Shown: piece after piece, positions 23,600 through 33,994 of the stretch | Layout of the letters: each line of letters begins with the position of its first letter | How positions within the stretch are numbered: the first letter of the stretch is position 1 | Source: Diabrotica undecimpunctata | Lineage: Eukaryota > Arthropoda > Insecta > Coleoptera > Chrysomelidae | NCBI RefSeq assembly: GCF_040954645.1 | Contig: NC_092808.1 | Location: 118,522,049-118,586,048 of the forward strand | Direction: 5' to 3' | DNA: 64,000 nucleotides | Notes under the pieces: model-generated | The model's input: only the letters and a program-made list of their open reading frames with translations | What the model was told of the DNA's origin: nothing | Database searches by the model: none | Position numbers and translations under genes: made by a program

Positions 23600-25166
23600 C
23601 CTCCGGGGCTAGATGAGAACTATGGGGTGGCATAGTTCGAAGAAATGGAAAATTATCTGGTACCTTTTTTTCTCGTACTGTGGATTCTTTTGGTGATTCT
23701 GGATTTGTCCTTTTTGTGTATATTCGCCAAATGGTGTAGACAAGGAAAATGATTGCTAAGACATATAAAATTATGGTATAAAAACTGACATGTTGAAAAT
23801 GAACAGGAACTGTGTCTAGATTGTCTATTTTGTTTTCTTGATCTGCTAAAGCACTTTGTACATTATTTAATTCATCTAATTTTATCGAGTCTATTTTTAT
23901 TGGATTAAAGTTTAGATCACTGACCGGCATTTTTAGTAATACTTCTAAATTTGGCAGTTCCATTTTAACAAAATTTGGAGTTTTTAGTTCAAATGTTTTT
24001 AAAACGTAATTGTCTATATATATTTCGCACGCACTATTGAGTTCGATTAAGTAACTACCGTTTAATGGAATATTGTCCGAATTCTTATCGCATTTTTGAA
24101 TACTGATCACTTTGTTTAGCGTTATTACGATCCACTTATTGTTTTCTAGTTTTTGAATTTTTATATTATTAATTTCTGTTGGCACTGATTGACATTGATT
24201 TACAAACTTTGAGTACTGTATGAGTTGAACTTCGCAAGGGGCTGTTGGTGTTACTTCAATTGACTGGACATCGTGGCATAAATATTCTTCTTCTACCAAT
24301 TTTTGACATTGAACGTTGGCAAGTGCATATTGGTATCGATTGGAAAGTAGGAACTTGGATTTTGGAATAATGGTTCTAAAATGAGTTTGGTATCTGGTCG
24401 GAAAGGAATAAAGATGATAATAATCATAGTCATTGATTTCAACAATAGGCAATTCAAGTACAAAAATTATTTTATTTGCTTTACTATAACTTTTTATCTT
24501 AATTATTTTTTCGAACAACAAAATATTTTGCAAAGATAATTCAAAAGGGAGTTTGTTATTTTTAAGAAGTTTACTAACGTTTAAAATTTCAAGAAATAGT
24601 TCATTTGGGTCGGCTATTGAATTATGAAAGGTATTTAGTTTTGAAAAGCTGATAGCAACTTCGATTTTTTCTAATAGGTCGTAAATAATTTGGAAACTAG
24701 TGTAAAATTGCGATACAAGTCTTTCTAGTGCAAAATAATGAAATGTCTCAACTTTTTCTATCTTTATATCTTTAATTAAGTTTTGAACTTCTGTTATTCG
24801 TGAGCTTAAAATTAACTGGTTATGGGCTAAGATTTTTGTATTATTTTCAAAATTCTTTATTGAAGATCTTAATAAGGTAATTTGATTTTTAACTATAGTT
24901 TTAATATTATTTTGATTATTTGTTAGAGTTGATATAGCGTCGTCGTAACGTTTTGCATCGTTTTGGTCTAAGTTTCCGGTTATAAATTTGATTGCGGAAC
25001 CTACACCATCAAATAGAGATCTTTTAGATCTGGTATTCCAAAAGGGATTTAATTGTTTTAACTCAAGATAAATTTTGTTTTCCAAAATTTGGATTAAATG
25101 ATAGGAGTCTTGAAATTCTTTATTAAAGCTTAAAATTTGAGAAGTATTTGAAAGGGTATTTATCAT
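23577..25166 (-). CDS. env: Errantivirus-type envelope glycoprotein (env)
   Basis: 529 codons from the first in-frame ATG. Related to baculovirus F-like fusion glycoproteins of insect errantiviruses, which sit in the membrane and mediate fusion. Visible: a furin-type site RSKR at residues 46-49, followed directly by a fusion-peptide-like segment starting SLFDGVGSAIKFI; a long helical, coiled-coil-prone region (about 60-170); cysteines at about 270-370; one transmembrane segment near 462-480 (LYVLAIIFLVY); and a ~49-residue basic tail. The same frame stays open upstream of this ATG into the end of pol, so the mature N-terminus is probably longer and made from a spliced message, as known for gypsy env. 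The stop lies within the 3' LTR. No internal break seen. Confidence 0.9.
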   Translation of the reverse strand: MINTLSNTSQILSFNKEFQDSYHLIQILENKIYLELKQLNPFWNTRSKRSLFDGVGSAIKFITGNLDQNDAKRYDDAISTLTNNQNNIKTIVKNQITLLRSSIKNFENNTKILAHNQLILSSRITEVQNLIKDIKIEKVETFHYFALERLVSQFYTSFQIIYDLLEKIEVAISFSKLNTFHNSIADPNELFLEILNVSKLLKNNKLPFELSLQNILLFEKIIKIKSYSKANKIIFVLELPIVEINDYDYYHLYSFPTRYQTHFRTIIPKSKFLLSNRYQYALANVQCQKLVEEEYLCHDVQSIEVTPTAPCEVQLIQYSKFVNQCQSVPTEINNIKIQKLENNKWIVITLNKVISIQKCDKNSDNIPLNGSYLIELNSACEIYIDNYVLKTFELKTPNFVKMELPNLEVLLKMPVSDLNFNPIKIDSIKLDELNNVQSALADQENKIDNLDTVPVHFQHVSFYTIILYVLAIIFLVYTIWRIYTKRTNPESPKESTVREKKVPDNFPFLRTMPPHSSHLAPEELRNQNC

Positions 25167-25300
25167 GGAATTATATTGATTTTGTAGAGTTAGGAAATTT
25201 GTAGTAATATTTGTAATGTCATAGATATGTATAAAAGTCCAAACATCTGTCTGAATTCGGGCTGTGCCTAAATGAAGCGGTAAAAGTCCGGGATTGTCGT

Positions 25301-28300
25301 TTAGGTTATGGATTTTGGATGTGTCTCGTCTTGCGTCGACGTTTGTTGTCCAGAGGATGAACCTGCAACGGGAGGTTTCTTTAGTTCTTTGATATGTATA
25401 ATTTCTGTCTGGTTAATGTCTTTTTTATATTTAAGTCTTTGTCGTACAAGTTCTACTCGGTTTCTGTCAAGAATTTTAGTTATTTTGTAGGGACCTAAGT
25501 ATGGTTGATGTTTTTTGTTACGTTTTTGGGTATTAACTTTATAAACTACTTGTCCAATTTTGAATTCTGAATTTATTTCTCCTTGATCGTTTCTTTTATT
25601 AATTACTTTAGTTTTATTTTCTGTTAGAGTTTCATGTACTTTTTGGTAAACGTGTTTTAATTTGTCTTTATGATTATTTATATATTCGGAATAGAAATTT
25701 TGAGAAAGAAATAGTTCGTTGGGGTTTCTAGAGTCTGTATGTCCGAAAGTCAATTCAAATGGGGTAAATTTTGTGGAACTATGAATAGAATTATTGTAAG
25801 CTATAAGAGCATAGTCCATTAAGTCATCTTCGTTAGGATATGTCTGTTTTAGAATTCTTAAATGTTCGATTAAAGTAGAGTGTATTCGTTCAGCTATTGA
25901 ATTTGATTCATGGTGACCAGGAGTAGTAAAATGAACTTTGATTTTGTGTATTGCTAATAAATCTTTTATTACTTCGTTATTAAATTCTCTACCTTTGTCT
26001 GCTATTATTAATTGGGGAATGCCGAAAGAAGTGAAGTATTTTATTAAGGATTTCGCAATGTGAATCGCGTTTTTACCTGGAATAGAATAAGCTTGGGCAA
26101 ATTTAGTAAATGCGTCCGTCATAGTCAAATATTTGTTACCGTCATATGTAAAAATATCTATATGAACAACTTGAAAAGGTTTGCTGGCGGTTTCCGTAAG
26201 CATTAGCGGGACATAGGGGGTGTGTCTACCGTATTTATTTTTCTGGCAAATAGAACATTCGTTAATGTAATTAGTAATAGATGTCTTCATATTTTTCCAA
26301 TAATAATTTTGACGTAATTTATCGAAAGTTTCATTAATTCCTCTATGGTTAGTTTTTCCTTCGTGGTAATTTTTTAATAAAATGATTTGTTCTTCTTCGT
26401 TTGCTACTGTATTAATTAATCTAGTGCATTTAATTAGTTTCGGACCATGTTCAGAAAAATGTTTTAGATAATACTTATTAAAATCATTATACAGGTTGTC
26501 TTTACTGAAATATAAATAAAATGTATTGTTAAGATCTGTGTAAGCCATAAGAAATTCAAAAATATATTTTTCATTATCAGTTTCAGGAATTTTGACTTTA
26601 ATTATTTTATGGTTTTGATAAGTTTCATGAGTTATATCGGTTTTTGGGTAAACGTTTGGGTACACTAAAATTTGGTGAACTTTGTTATTTATTATTTCGT
26701 CTAAAATGGGTATTCCTTGATTCGTTGTTTCATTTGCGGTTGAATGTTGTGTAGATTCATCTGAGGTTTCGTCTGGTGTATCTATTTTGTCTGGAGGTAT
26801 TCTTATATCAGAAATAATGTTAATTTTTCTTGAGTCGTTATTGTTACTTGTTGAAGGTTGTGGGTCTAATGGATTCTCTGCAAAATTTTGGAGGTATTTT
26901 AAAATATCTTCGTCTACGTCTCCAGGATTATTTACTATTGATTCATCTTCTAATGCGTTAATTGTAATGCGAGATAAACAGTCTGCGTTTGTATTGTGTT
27001 TTCCTTTTTTATACATAATTTTGTAATCGTATTCTTCTAGTTTTAGACGCCATCGTATTAATTTTGAGTTTGGCTCCTTTAGACTGAAAAGCCAAGATAA
27101 TGGTTTGTGATCCGTGTAAATATAAAATTTTCTTCCGTAAAGGTATGGTCTAAAATGTTTACAGGCCCATACAATTGCTAGTAGCTCCTTTTCTATAGTT
27201 GAATAATTTGTCTCTGATTTATTTAGAGTTCTCGAGGCGTATGCAATGGGTCGATCATTTGGAACATTTCCTTGTGATAATACAGCTCCAATTGCAAAAT
27301 TGCTAGCATCTGTCGTTAAAATAAATGATTGGGAAAAATTCGGATATTGTAGAATGGGGTCGTTTGTTAAAATTTGTTTACAAGTTTCAAAACAATCAAT
27401 AAAATCTTTATCATGGTTTACTTTAGAACCTTTTTTCAAACATTTGGTCATCGGTTTAGTAATTTTTGCAAAATCTTTTATAAATCGTCTATAGTAACCT
27501 AGTAATCCTAAAAAGCTTTTTATTTCAGTTTGGGTTTTTGGAATGGGAAATCTTTTTATGGCGGAGATTTTATCAGGGTTTGGTTTAACGCCTTGAGGGG
27601 TAATTACATGTCCTAAATACATAACTGTTTTTTGTAAAAATTCTGACTTGTCTAATTGTACTTTTAAGTTACTCTTTCTGAGTCTTTCGAAAACTATTTT
27701 TAACTTTTCAAGGTGCTCTTGTAAAGATGTACTATAAATTAAAATATCATCTAAATATACTATACATGTTTCGTCTGTTAATCCTCTTAAAACATTATCA
27801 ATAACTCTCTGAAAGGTCGAGGGTGCATTTTTCAAACCAAAAGGCATTCTTTTAAATTGAAAGTGACCTTGTGGTGTACTAAAGGCTGTTTTTTCAACAT
27901 CTTGTGGGTCTACTTCTATTTGGTGGAAGCCACTTGCAAGATCTAGTGTCGAAAAGTAATTTGCTTTCCCTAATTTATCTAAAATTTCTGTTATGTTTGG
28001 TAACGGGTATTTATCATCTACGGTTCTCTCGTTTAACTTTCTATAATCTATTACTAGACGCCATTTTCTTTTTCCTGTAGCATCTTGTTTTTTTGGGACC
28101 ACCCAAATGGGACTCGAAAACGGGGAATTGCTATCTTCTATTATACCTTCTGCTAACATCTTATTTATTTGGGATTTAACTTCTTCTCGGTGAACTTCCG
28201 GGAAACGATATGATTTTGTATATATTGCAGAATTATCAGTGAGTTTAATTTTATGTTTAATACTATTAGTAAAACTTAAGGGTATTCCTTCGCAATAAAA

Positions 28301-29140
28301 TATGTCTCTATATTGGAAACAAAGCTTTTTTAGTAATTCTCTTTCTTCTTTGTTACAATGATTTATCCTTATATTTTTTAAATTCCTCTTTAACATGTTA
28401 TCATCATTAATAGATGTTTCTTCATCAGTTTCCATCTTTCTTATAAAATTAATATTTACTATATCTAATGGTTCTATATCAAAAGGTTCAGTAATACTTA
28501 ACGTTGTCTTATATTCGCTTATATTCGTAATAGTGGTTATAGCAAAATTATTTTTTACGTTAACTACTGCTTTAGGCATTTCGATTCCTTTACCGAAATT
28601 CTTATATTCTAATATACCTAATCCTACATTTAATTTTACCGGTATTTTAACTATTTGCTTAGTTCTAGGGGGAATAATTATTGTATGATTAAAAGTTGAT
28701 TTGGGATATAACATATTCTTTTTACTGGGTTCAAAAATTATGGGTATCGTTACGTAAGGCGTTTTCATTTGTCGCATGTTGACATTAATTGAAGCTTTTA
28801 ATTTTTGTAATAAATCTATACCAATTAATCCATCGAAATTTTCGCTAAATTTAAAAACATAAAACTTATTATATTGATTTACTTTAAAAATGTTAAAAGC
28901 TGGAATATTAATTATTTCATTGTGCATAGAAATTCCGTGAGCCGTTTGTATATTAAAATTTTCGTAAGAAATAAAATTTTTATAAAATTTATGCGCGAAC
29001 TGTGGAGATATCAAACTTTTGGAAGACCCTGTATCTAATAAAAATCTGGCATTGAGTTCAGGAATAATAATATGTGGTAAATCTGCTATAGTTGTATTTA
29101 AATATATTATGTCGGATTGTAATTTTCTTGGCGCATGCAA
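25301..29140 (-). CDS. pol: Pol polyprotein: protease, RT, RNase H, integrase
   Basis: 1,279 codons in the -1 frame relative to gag, with no ATG at its start: the first codon (TTG) is exactly the one read after slippage at 29140-29146. Domains in order: aspartic protease (LLDTGS, residues 34-39); RT from about 300, with a VIDYRKLN block, LDLASGFHQ, FKRMPFGLKNAP and the catalytic YLDD near 462; RNase H (TTDAS near 610, TDHKPLSW); integrase zinc-binding HHCC (HEGKTNHRG ... CSICQ, about 926-970); and integrase core with aspartates in HIDIFT and IADKGRE and glutamate in SNSIAERIH (about 994, 1044, 1082). It ends with an integrase C-terminal domain. Length and order are normal for gypsy elements and every catalytic residue looked for is present. 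The last bases overlap the env frame. Confidence 0.95.
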   Translation of the reverse strand: MHAPRKLQSDIIYLNTTIADLPHIIIPELNARFLLDTGSSKSLISPQFAHKFYKNFISYENFNIQTAHGISMHNEIINIPAFNIFKVNQYNKFYVFKFSENFDGLIGIDLLQKLKASINVNMRQMKTPYVTIPIIFEPSKKNMLYPKSTFNHTIIIPPRTKQIVKIPVKLNVGLGILEYKNFGKGIEMPKAVVNVKNNFAITTITNISEYKTTLSITEPFDIEPLDIVNINFIRKMETDEETSINDDNMLKRNLKNIRINHCNKEERELLKKLCFQYRDIFYCEGIPLSFTNSIKHKIKLTDNSAIYTKSYRFPEVHREEVKSQINKMLAEGIIEDSNSPFSSPIWVVPKKQDATGKRKWRLVIDYRKLNERTVDDKYPLPNITEILDKLGKANYFSTLDLASGFHQIEVDPQDVEKTAFSTPQGHFQFKRMPFGLKNAPSTFQRVIDNVLRGLTDETCIVYLDDILIYSTSLQEHLEKLKIVFERLRKSNLKVQLDKSEFLQKTVMYLGHVITPQGVKPNPDKISAIKRFPIPKTQTEIKSFLGLLGYYRRFIKDFAKITKPMTKCLKKGSKVNHDKDFIDCFETCKQILTNDPILQYPNFSQSFILTTDASNFAIGAVLSQGNVPNDRPIAYASRTLNKSETNYSTIEKELLAIVWACKHFRPYLYGRKFYIYTDHKPLSWLFSLKEPNSKLIRWRLKLEEYDYKIMYKKGKHNTNADCLSRITINALEDESIVNNPGDVDEDILKYLQNFAENPLDPQPSTSNNNDSRKINIISDIRIPPDKIDTPDETSDESTQHSTANETTNQGIPILDEIINNKVHQILVYPNVYPKTDITHETYQNHKIIKVKIPETDNEKYIFEFLMAYTDLNNTFYLYFSKDNLYNDFNKYYLKHFSEHGPKLIKCTRLINTVANEEEQIILLKNYHEGKTNHRGINETFDKLRQNYYWKNMKTSITNYINECSICQKNKYGRHTPYVPLMLTETASKPFQVVHIDIFTYDGNKYLTMTDAFTKFAQAYSIPGKNAIHIAKSLIKYFTSFGIPQLIIADKGREFNNEVIKDLLAIHKIKVHFTTPGHHESNSIAERIHSTLIEHLRILKQTYPNEDDLMDYALIAYNNSIHSSTKFTPFELTFGHTDSRNPNELFLSQNFYSEYINNHKDKLKHVYQKVHETLTENKTKVINKRNDQGEINSEFKIGQVVYKVNTQKRNKKHQPYLGPYKITKILDRNRVELVRQRLKYKKDINQTEIIHIKELKKPPVAGSSSGQQTSTQDETHPKSIT

Positions 29141-30459
29141 AAATTTGTGTTTTCAACATTTTGAGTGGGATTGTGATATGATCTTTCGTTTGTCTCATTT
29201 GGATTGCGATAAGGACTGGATTGAGTTTCATAATTGTTATCGTAAGGCGGTAATGAACTTTGAGTTGGGTGTACGTAATCAGTGGGAATATTATTTTCAA
29301 AGGGGTTTTTGAATTGTATTTGATCGTTATTAATTTGTTGATTAAATAATTGGGTGGAGGTAAAATGTGGTCTAGATCTTAAAGAAGTATTTCGTGAATT
29401 TGTATCCATCGGTTCTGGCTGGTATTGATTTTGATTTTGGGTTTTATTATTAACATTTCGTTGTTGAAAATTAGGGTTATTAGTATGGAAGTTCCATGGT
29501 CGGAAATTAGAATTATTATTGTCGAAATTTCTTGGGTTGAAATTAGAATTATAATTATTGAAATTTCGGAAGTGATTTTGGTGTGGTTGAAAAGTATTGT
29601 TAGGATAAAAATTATTATTTTGGTATTGCGGTCTGATGGTTTGATATTGGTAAGGTGGAAATCTCATATTAGGGCGATTTTGTTGAAAATTATTTCTAGG
29701 AATAAAAGTTCGATTAAGATTACTGTTTCTCGTAGGATTATGTCTCGATGATGGTCTAAAAGAATTTTGTGAGTTTAAATTATTTCCACGTTGTAATGAA
29801 TATAGAAAATTCTCTTCTTCGATAACGAAGCTCATAGCTTTCTCTAAACTGTCTGGGTTTCTCAATCGTATATTTGTTTGTAAAGATAAGGGTAAGCCTC
29901 TAATGTAAGTTTTTAAACATAAGTCATCGTAACTATTTATTCTAATTAATTTCTCTTGTGCATTAATATTAAGCGTATTTAATTTTTGTGTTACTAAACT
30001 ACGTGTTTCTTGGCATCGCATGCCAAAATTATAAGGGGTTTCATTCTTGAAAGGCCTCAAAGTGATCAGGTCTTGGATAAGGCAATCGAGATCTCTCTGG
30101 TCTCCAAAACTAAGATTAAGGGCATCTTTTACGAGTTGCCATGTATTTAATTCTGTCCTAGAACCTATTAACATTTGAGCTCTTCCATTTAATTTACCTA
30201 ATATAGCTCGAAGTAAAAATGTATTTAAGGTGCCGTCTGTTTGGCTAGCAAAATTAGTTATTAAATTTTCACAATTTTCTATAAATATGGTTAAGGTATG
30301 TGGATTACCATCATATGCTGGGATAGAATCTAAGTAAAGTTTTAACAATTGGTAGTTTGTTTGAGCCATTTCGTTATTTTTATCGCTATTTGGTTCTAAA
30401 ATTGAATTTAATTCTGCTACAAGACTACTTAAATCTAATTTACTATCAGTTTCACTCAT
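29107..30459 (-). CDS. gag: Gag capsid protein
   Basis: 450 codons from ATG at 30459 (MSETDSK). The frame is open 12 codons further upstream but has no earlier ATG. The N-terminal two thirds look like a retroviral-type capsid (KLYLDSIPAYDGNP, then LTIFIENCENLI, TWQLVKDALNLSFGD, RCQETRSLVTQKL). The C-terminal third is very rich in Asn, Gln, Phe and Arg and carries no CCHC zinc knuckle, as in several errantiviruses, where an Arg-rich tail replaces it. It forms the particle shell and binds RNA. It ends in a stop 33 bases after the frameshift heptamer. Intact. Confidence 0.9.
   Translation of the reverse strand: MSETDSKLDLSSLVAELNSILEPNSDKNNEMAQTNYQLLKLYLDSIPAYDGNPHTLTIFIENCENLITNFASQTDGTLNTFLLRAILGKLNGRAQMLIGSRTELNTWQLVKDALNLSFGDQRDLDCLIQDLITLRPFKNETPYNFGMRCQETRSLVTQKLNTLNINAQEKLIRINSYDDLCLKTYIRGLPLSLQTNIRLRNPDSLEKAMSFVIEEENFLYSLQRGNNLNSQNSFRPSSRHNPTRNSNLNRTFIPRNNFQQNRPNMRFPPYQYQTIRPQYQNNNFYPNNTFQPHQNHFRNFNNYNSNFNPRNFDNNNSNFRPWNFHTNNPNFQQRNVNNKTQNQNQYQPEPMDTNSRNTSLRSRPHFTSTQLFNQQINNDQIQFKNPFENNIPTDYVHPTQSSLPPYDNNYETQSSPYRNPNETNERSYHNPTQNVENTNFCMRQENYNPT
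29140..29146 (-). promoter_or_regulatory. -1 ribosomal frameshift site A_AAU_UUU
   Basis: In gag phase the codons are ACA AAT TTT TGC, giving the classical X_XXY_YYZ heptamer. Slipping back one base puts the ribosome on TTG CAT GCG, the exact start of the pol frame. I saw no obvious pseudoknot just downstream. Confidence 0.8.
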
Positions 30460-30756
30460 TAAATATTTATTCTTTTTATTCAGATAATATATCAAATTGT
30501 AATAAAATATAAAATATGTTTCAATATAAAACTTTCAACTTCAATATAATAAAATATTTTCAAAAATATGATAATATAATATAGTAATAATAATCTTTCT
30601 CTTATTAAAAATATCTCATAAATTAAAACCTTTAAAAATTGTTTACTCTCGTTAGCTCTCTGACTATAAGTATTTTCAAATATGGAAATAATAAAATGGA
30701 AAATAAAATGGAAAAAATAGGAAACACTTACATTAAAATGTAGATTTTCAGCATTT

Positions 30757-30884
30757 CTGCCTATAGGATTCGACGATTTTGTTCTTCTCCCAGGTCTTGT
30801 TGAAACTACTGCTTAAATCTGCTGCCTCTAGGGTTCGACGATTTTGTTCTTTCCCCAGGTCTTGGTGATACCTTATCTAAAGCT
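30757..30884 (-). repeat. Two 65-bp tandem repeats in the retrotransposon leader
   Basis: Copies at 30757-30821 and 30822-30884 share the block TTCGACGATTTTGTTCTT and a CCCAGGTCTTG block. They lie in the untranslated leader between the primer site and gag, where gypsy carries its insulator repeats. Function here is unknown. Confidence 0.8.
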
Positions 30885-30993
30885 GATCTTGGACACTTTC
30901 ACAAAAGGTTCGGTTTTCCGGTAAATCGTTAAAACGAAAAACTACGCGAAACTGTTCGATTTTTGTAACGGTTAGCAACGTAATTCCCGAAAA

Positions 30994-31010
30994 TCTGTAC
31001 TGACTGCGCC
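30994..31010 (-). other. Primer binding site (tRNA-Ser-like)
   Basis: Directly after the 5' LTR, the element sense reads GGCGCAGTCAGTACAGA, which resembles the tRNA-Ser-type primer sites of 17.6/297-like errantiviruses. Confidence 0.75.
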
Positions 31011-31207
31011 AATGATGTTTCTAAGTCCAAGAACGATATTTTTAAAAAGAACTTTATTTACAAGGGACTACTTACTACAGTAAAATGCAAAATAAGAGTG
31101 ACGCTATACAATGAAAAAGTAAATTTATAAGCTCGGTGACGCCGAGGTGTGGCTTGCTGACGCTGTCCTTTTATTATAGTTGAATTAGCAGTTCTGGTTT
31201 CTTAACT
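31011..31207 (-). repeat. 5' LTR
   Basis: 197 bp, identical by eye to 23403-23599; carries the element promoter in the minus orientation. Confidence 0.95.
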
Positions 31208-31223
31208 TATATATATATATATA
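31208..31223. repeat. (TA)n remainder right of the LTR element
   Basis: The other half of the microsatellite target. Confidence 0.9.
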
Positions 31224-31429
31224 ATCCGTGCCAGCATATCACCAAGGTTTTCCATTCCTGGTGAAGTCATTGCTAATCTCTTAATTCATTTATTGAATTA
31301 AGTCAGCAATATTCTTTTTTTTTACAGGTTGTTGTCTGATGTGGTTTTAATTACAATAATTGCTTCCCATTTTCTATTTTTAAATTATTTTTCACAGTTT
31401 TTTTATAATAATACAGGAAGAAATCAAGT

Positions 31430-33990
31430 TGCCATTATGATAACTAAAAGAGAAATTCACAATACATTTATGATTACCAATCAATAACCGATAAAGTAAT
31501 AAAAATAACCTTACTTGAATCTCCAAACAAAATACACATTCTTCAAGTTTACATTTCAACCTCAGATAATGAAGTAGAAGACATATTTTTAGACTCTATA
31601 GAAAACGCAATAAGAAATATTTCATCTAAAGATGATATATAATATTTCACTCATAATCACTGGCAATTTTAACTATAATTAAGGAGATAGAAGAAAAGAT
31701 TACATCCAAAATGTAGGAAAATATAGGTTCGGTATTGGAAACAGCCGAGGAGAACGTTTAATAGATTTTGCAACCGATAAAATCATGCCTGCCGTTAATC
31801 GACGTAGACCAGCCCAGATGGATAATACAAGAACCATATCTACTACATATTAATTAGAAACAGATCAAAGACATGGCTTACAAACGTAAAAGCAATACCA
31901 AGAGCAGAATATGGATTTGATCATAAATTGTTATGGGTTTGTTTCAAGCTGAAGTTAACAATAACCAAGCCACACCAGGCTCACAAAGGATTAGAGATTT
32001 TAAACTTAGAGTCGCATTAAAAAAACTAGCATTTTAGAGCCCAGGACCATTCAGAAAAAATGTCAAAAACATTTAGAAATGTCATAAAAATAACCAGAAT
32101 AGAGAAAAGATCGTTAAGAGGAAGCACTGGATGATAGAGGTGATAGATAGAATGTTAAAACTTCTTGAAGAGCGAATAAGAATCAAATCTTTCAGACAAC
32201 GGAACTATACCAAAAAAACTTGAATTGCTGAGGTTAAACCAAAATATAGCAGCATAGGAAAAAAATCAATTTATTGGAAGGTATAAAAAGAACATGTAAG
32301 GAGGACAAAAATAAACATATAAATGAAAAATGCAAAGAACTAGAGCGACATACAAATCGTTATGAATCCAATGAGCTTTAAAACAAAGTTCTATATTTAG
32401 CAAGATAATCTAAATCAACTACAAAAACAATATTAATTGAAACCACAATATTATAAATAATTGCAAAGAAAGGAATTGCAAAGTTTCGGAGAAAATACTG
32501 CCAAAGACTGTATACAGATGATATCCAGGATACAAATCACGACGGATTCACTGCAGAGAGAGATCTCAAACAATTAAATTTTCGGGGTAGAAAAAACAAT
32601 TAAAAAACTAAAAAATAAAAAATTTCCTGACATAGACCAAATCACAGCATAGCTTTTAAAAGAGACAGGAGAGGTTGAAGTAAATGTTATGCACTTGATA
32701 GTGTGATATTTGTGAAGCGAGAGAGTCACTCGACGACTGGACAACGTCCAGTTCATCTCTATATTGAACAAAGACACTTCGTTACATAGTAGCAACTACA
32801 AAAAAATAATCTTTCTAGTCTTACAGAAAGAGTAACAGCTTTTCTAACAACCCCAGATATCAGAAGAAGGTGCGGGATTTGGACCAGGAAAAAGCACAAG
32901 GAAACATATCCGTAATGTCAGACAGCAAATCTAAAAAACTAGTGAAGTTAATACTAGTATGCTTATGTGCTTTGTGAATTACACAAAGGCATAAGATAAA
33001 ATGGAAACATCTATGGTCAATACGAGCGGAGATGGTGATACCACACCACTTAATTTATCTGACAAGACGTTTACAGTAAAAAAATAAGCGCGCAGTAAGA
33101 ACAAAGGACACCCTTTCCCATAATTTCATAACAGAAGCCGGTGTCAGGCAGGGCTGCATAAAATCTCCAACTTTGTTTAATATATACAGCGAACATATTA
33201 TGCGAAAGGTACTAGAAAGATATTAGAAAAGATGGAAAGGTGGAATATCGGTAGGAGGTCAGAAAATCACTAACCCAAAATATGCCGATGACGCATTAAT
33301 AATCGCTTTAAATCAAGAAGAAATATAAAACATGAGACATTGGGATCAGGGAAGCAAAGAGTATCGTCTAGACTTAAATAGGAGTAAGACAAAGATCATG
33401 ATAGTAGATAGAGCACAAAACAATCTTTACAGATAATAGAGGCTTTGAAGTAGTAAAGAGTTTTATATACCTTAGGTCAATCATAACAAATGAAGGAGAT
33501 GTGACAGAGGGATACGTAGAGGGCCTACTATTGCAAAAATAGCTATGATAAAACTAATACCAATTTGCAAAAATTCGACCATAACAATAAACACATGATT
33601 AAGGCTAGTAAGAGCACTAATTTTTAGACATATGCATCTAAATCATGTACCCTGAAGGAAGCAAATAAAAATAAATAGACGCTTTTGAGATGTGAGTACA
33701 TCTTCGCGTGTTAAGAATAACTTCAGAACATCGAACAAATACATCAAGAATATTAATCATAACAACAGGTACGATGGAAAAACTGATAATAGAGGGCAAA
33801 ATTAAAGAACAAAGACCTAGAGGAAGAGCTTGAAGCGATTGGGTGAATCAGATAAAAATACTGATTAACTAAGGTTTACACGGGAAAGGAAAGGGAAAAA
33901 CGCAAAAAATGCAGTTTATATATCTGGGAGATATAACTCCTTCAGTAGAGATTGAAGATAAGTATAACTAGCTCAGGAGATAATAAAGAA
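31430..33990 (+). pseudogene. LINE remnant: endonuclease to C-terminal tail
   Basis: Long decayed non-LTR element. Endonuclease (31430-31850): ITLLESPNKIHILQVYISTSD, then TGNFNYN and GKYRFGIGNSRGERLIDFA, the central and late endonuclease blocks. RT (about 32520-33420): CIKSPTLFNIYSEHIMRKVL, then ISVGGQKITNPKYADDALII with a legible catalytic YADD, then DLNRSKTKIM. Tail near 33760-33860: TGTMEKLIIEGKIKEQRPRGRA. Frames shift many times. It lies directly beside the young LTR element but is clearly older. Confidence 0.85.
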
Positions 33991-33994
33991 GAGT

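Larger units (their letters stand above)
23403..31207 (-). mobile_element. Complete gypsy/errantivirus-type LTR retrotransposon
   Basis: 7,805-bp element on the minus strand with two 197-bp LTRs that I read as identical. TATA lies immediately outside both ends (23399-23402 and 31208-31211), matching the 4-bp target duplication usual for this group. Order in the element sense: LTR, primer site, ~0.55 kb leader, gag, pol (-1 frame), env, LTR. All three long frames are open. LTR termini AGTTAA...CATT and the GGCGCAGTC primer site are typical of insect errantiviruses (gypsy, 17.6, ZAM group). Likely a recent insertion. It is an insect endogenous retrovirus-like element, not a host gene. Confidence 0.95.

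Noticed and set aside
29058..29300. Third-frame minus-strand open frame at the gag-pol junction
   Set aside because: Overlaps gag and pol in a different phase, with no motif.
26787..29312. Several plus-strand open frames within the LTR element
   Set aside because: Antisense shadows of the long pol frame.
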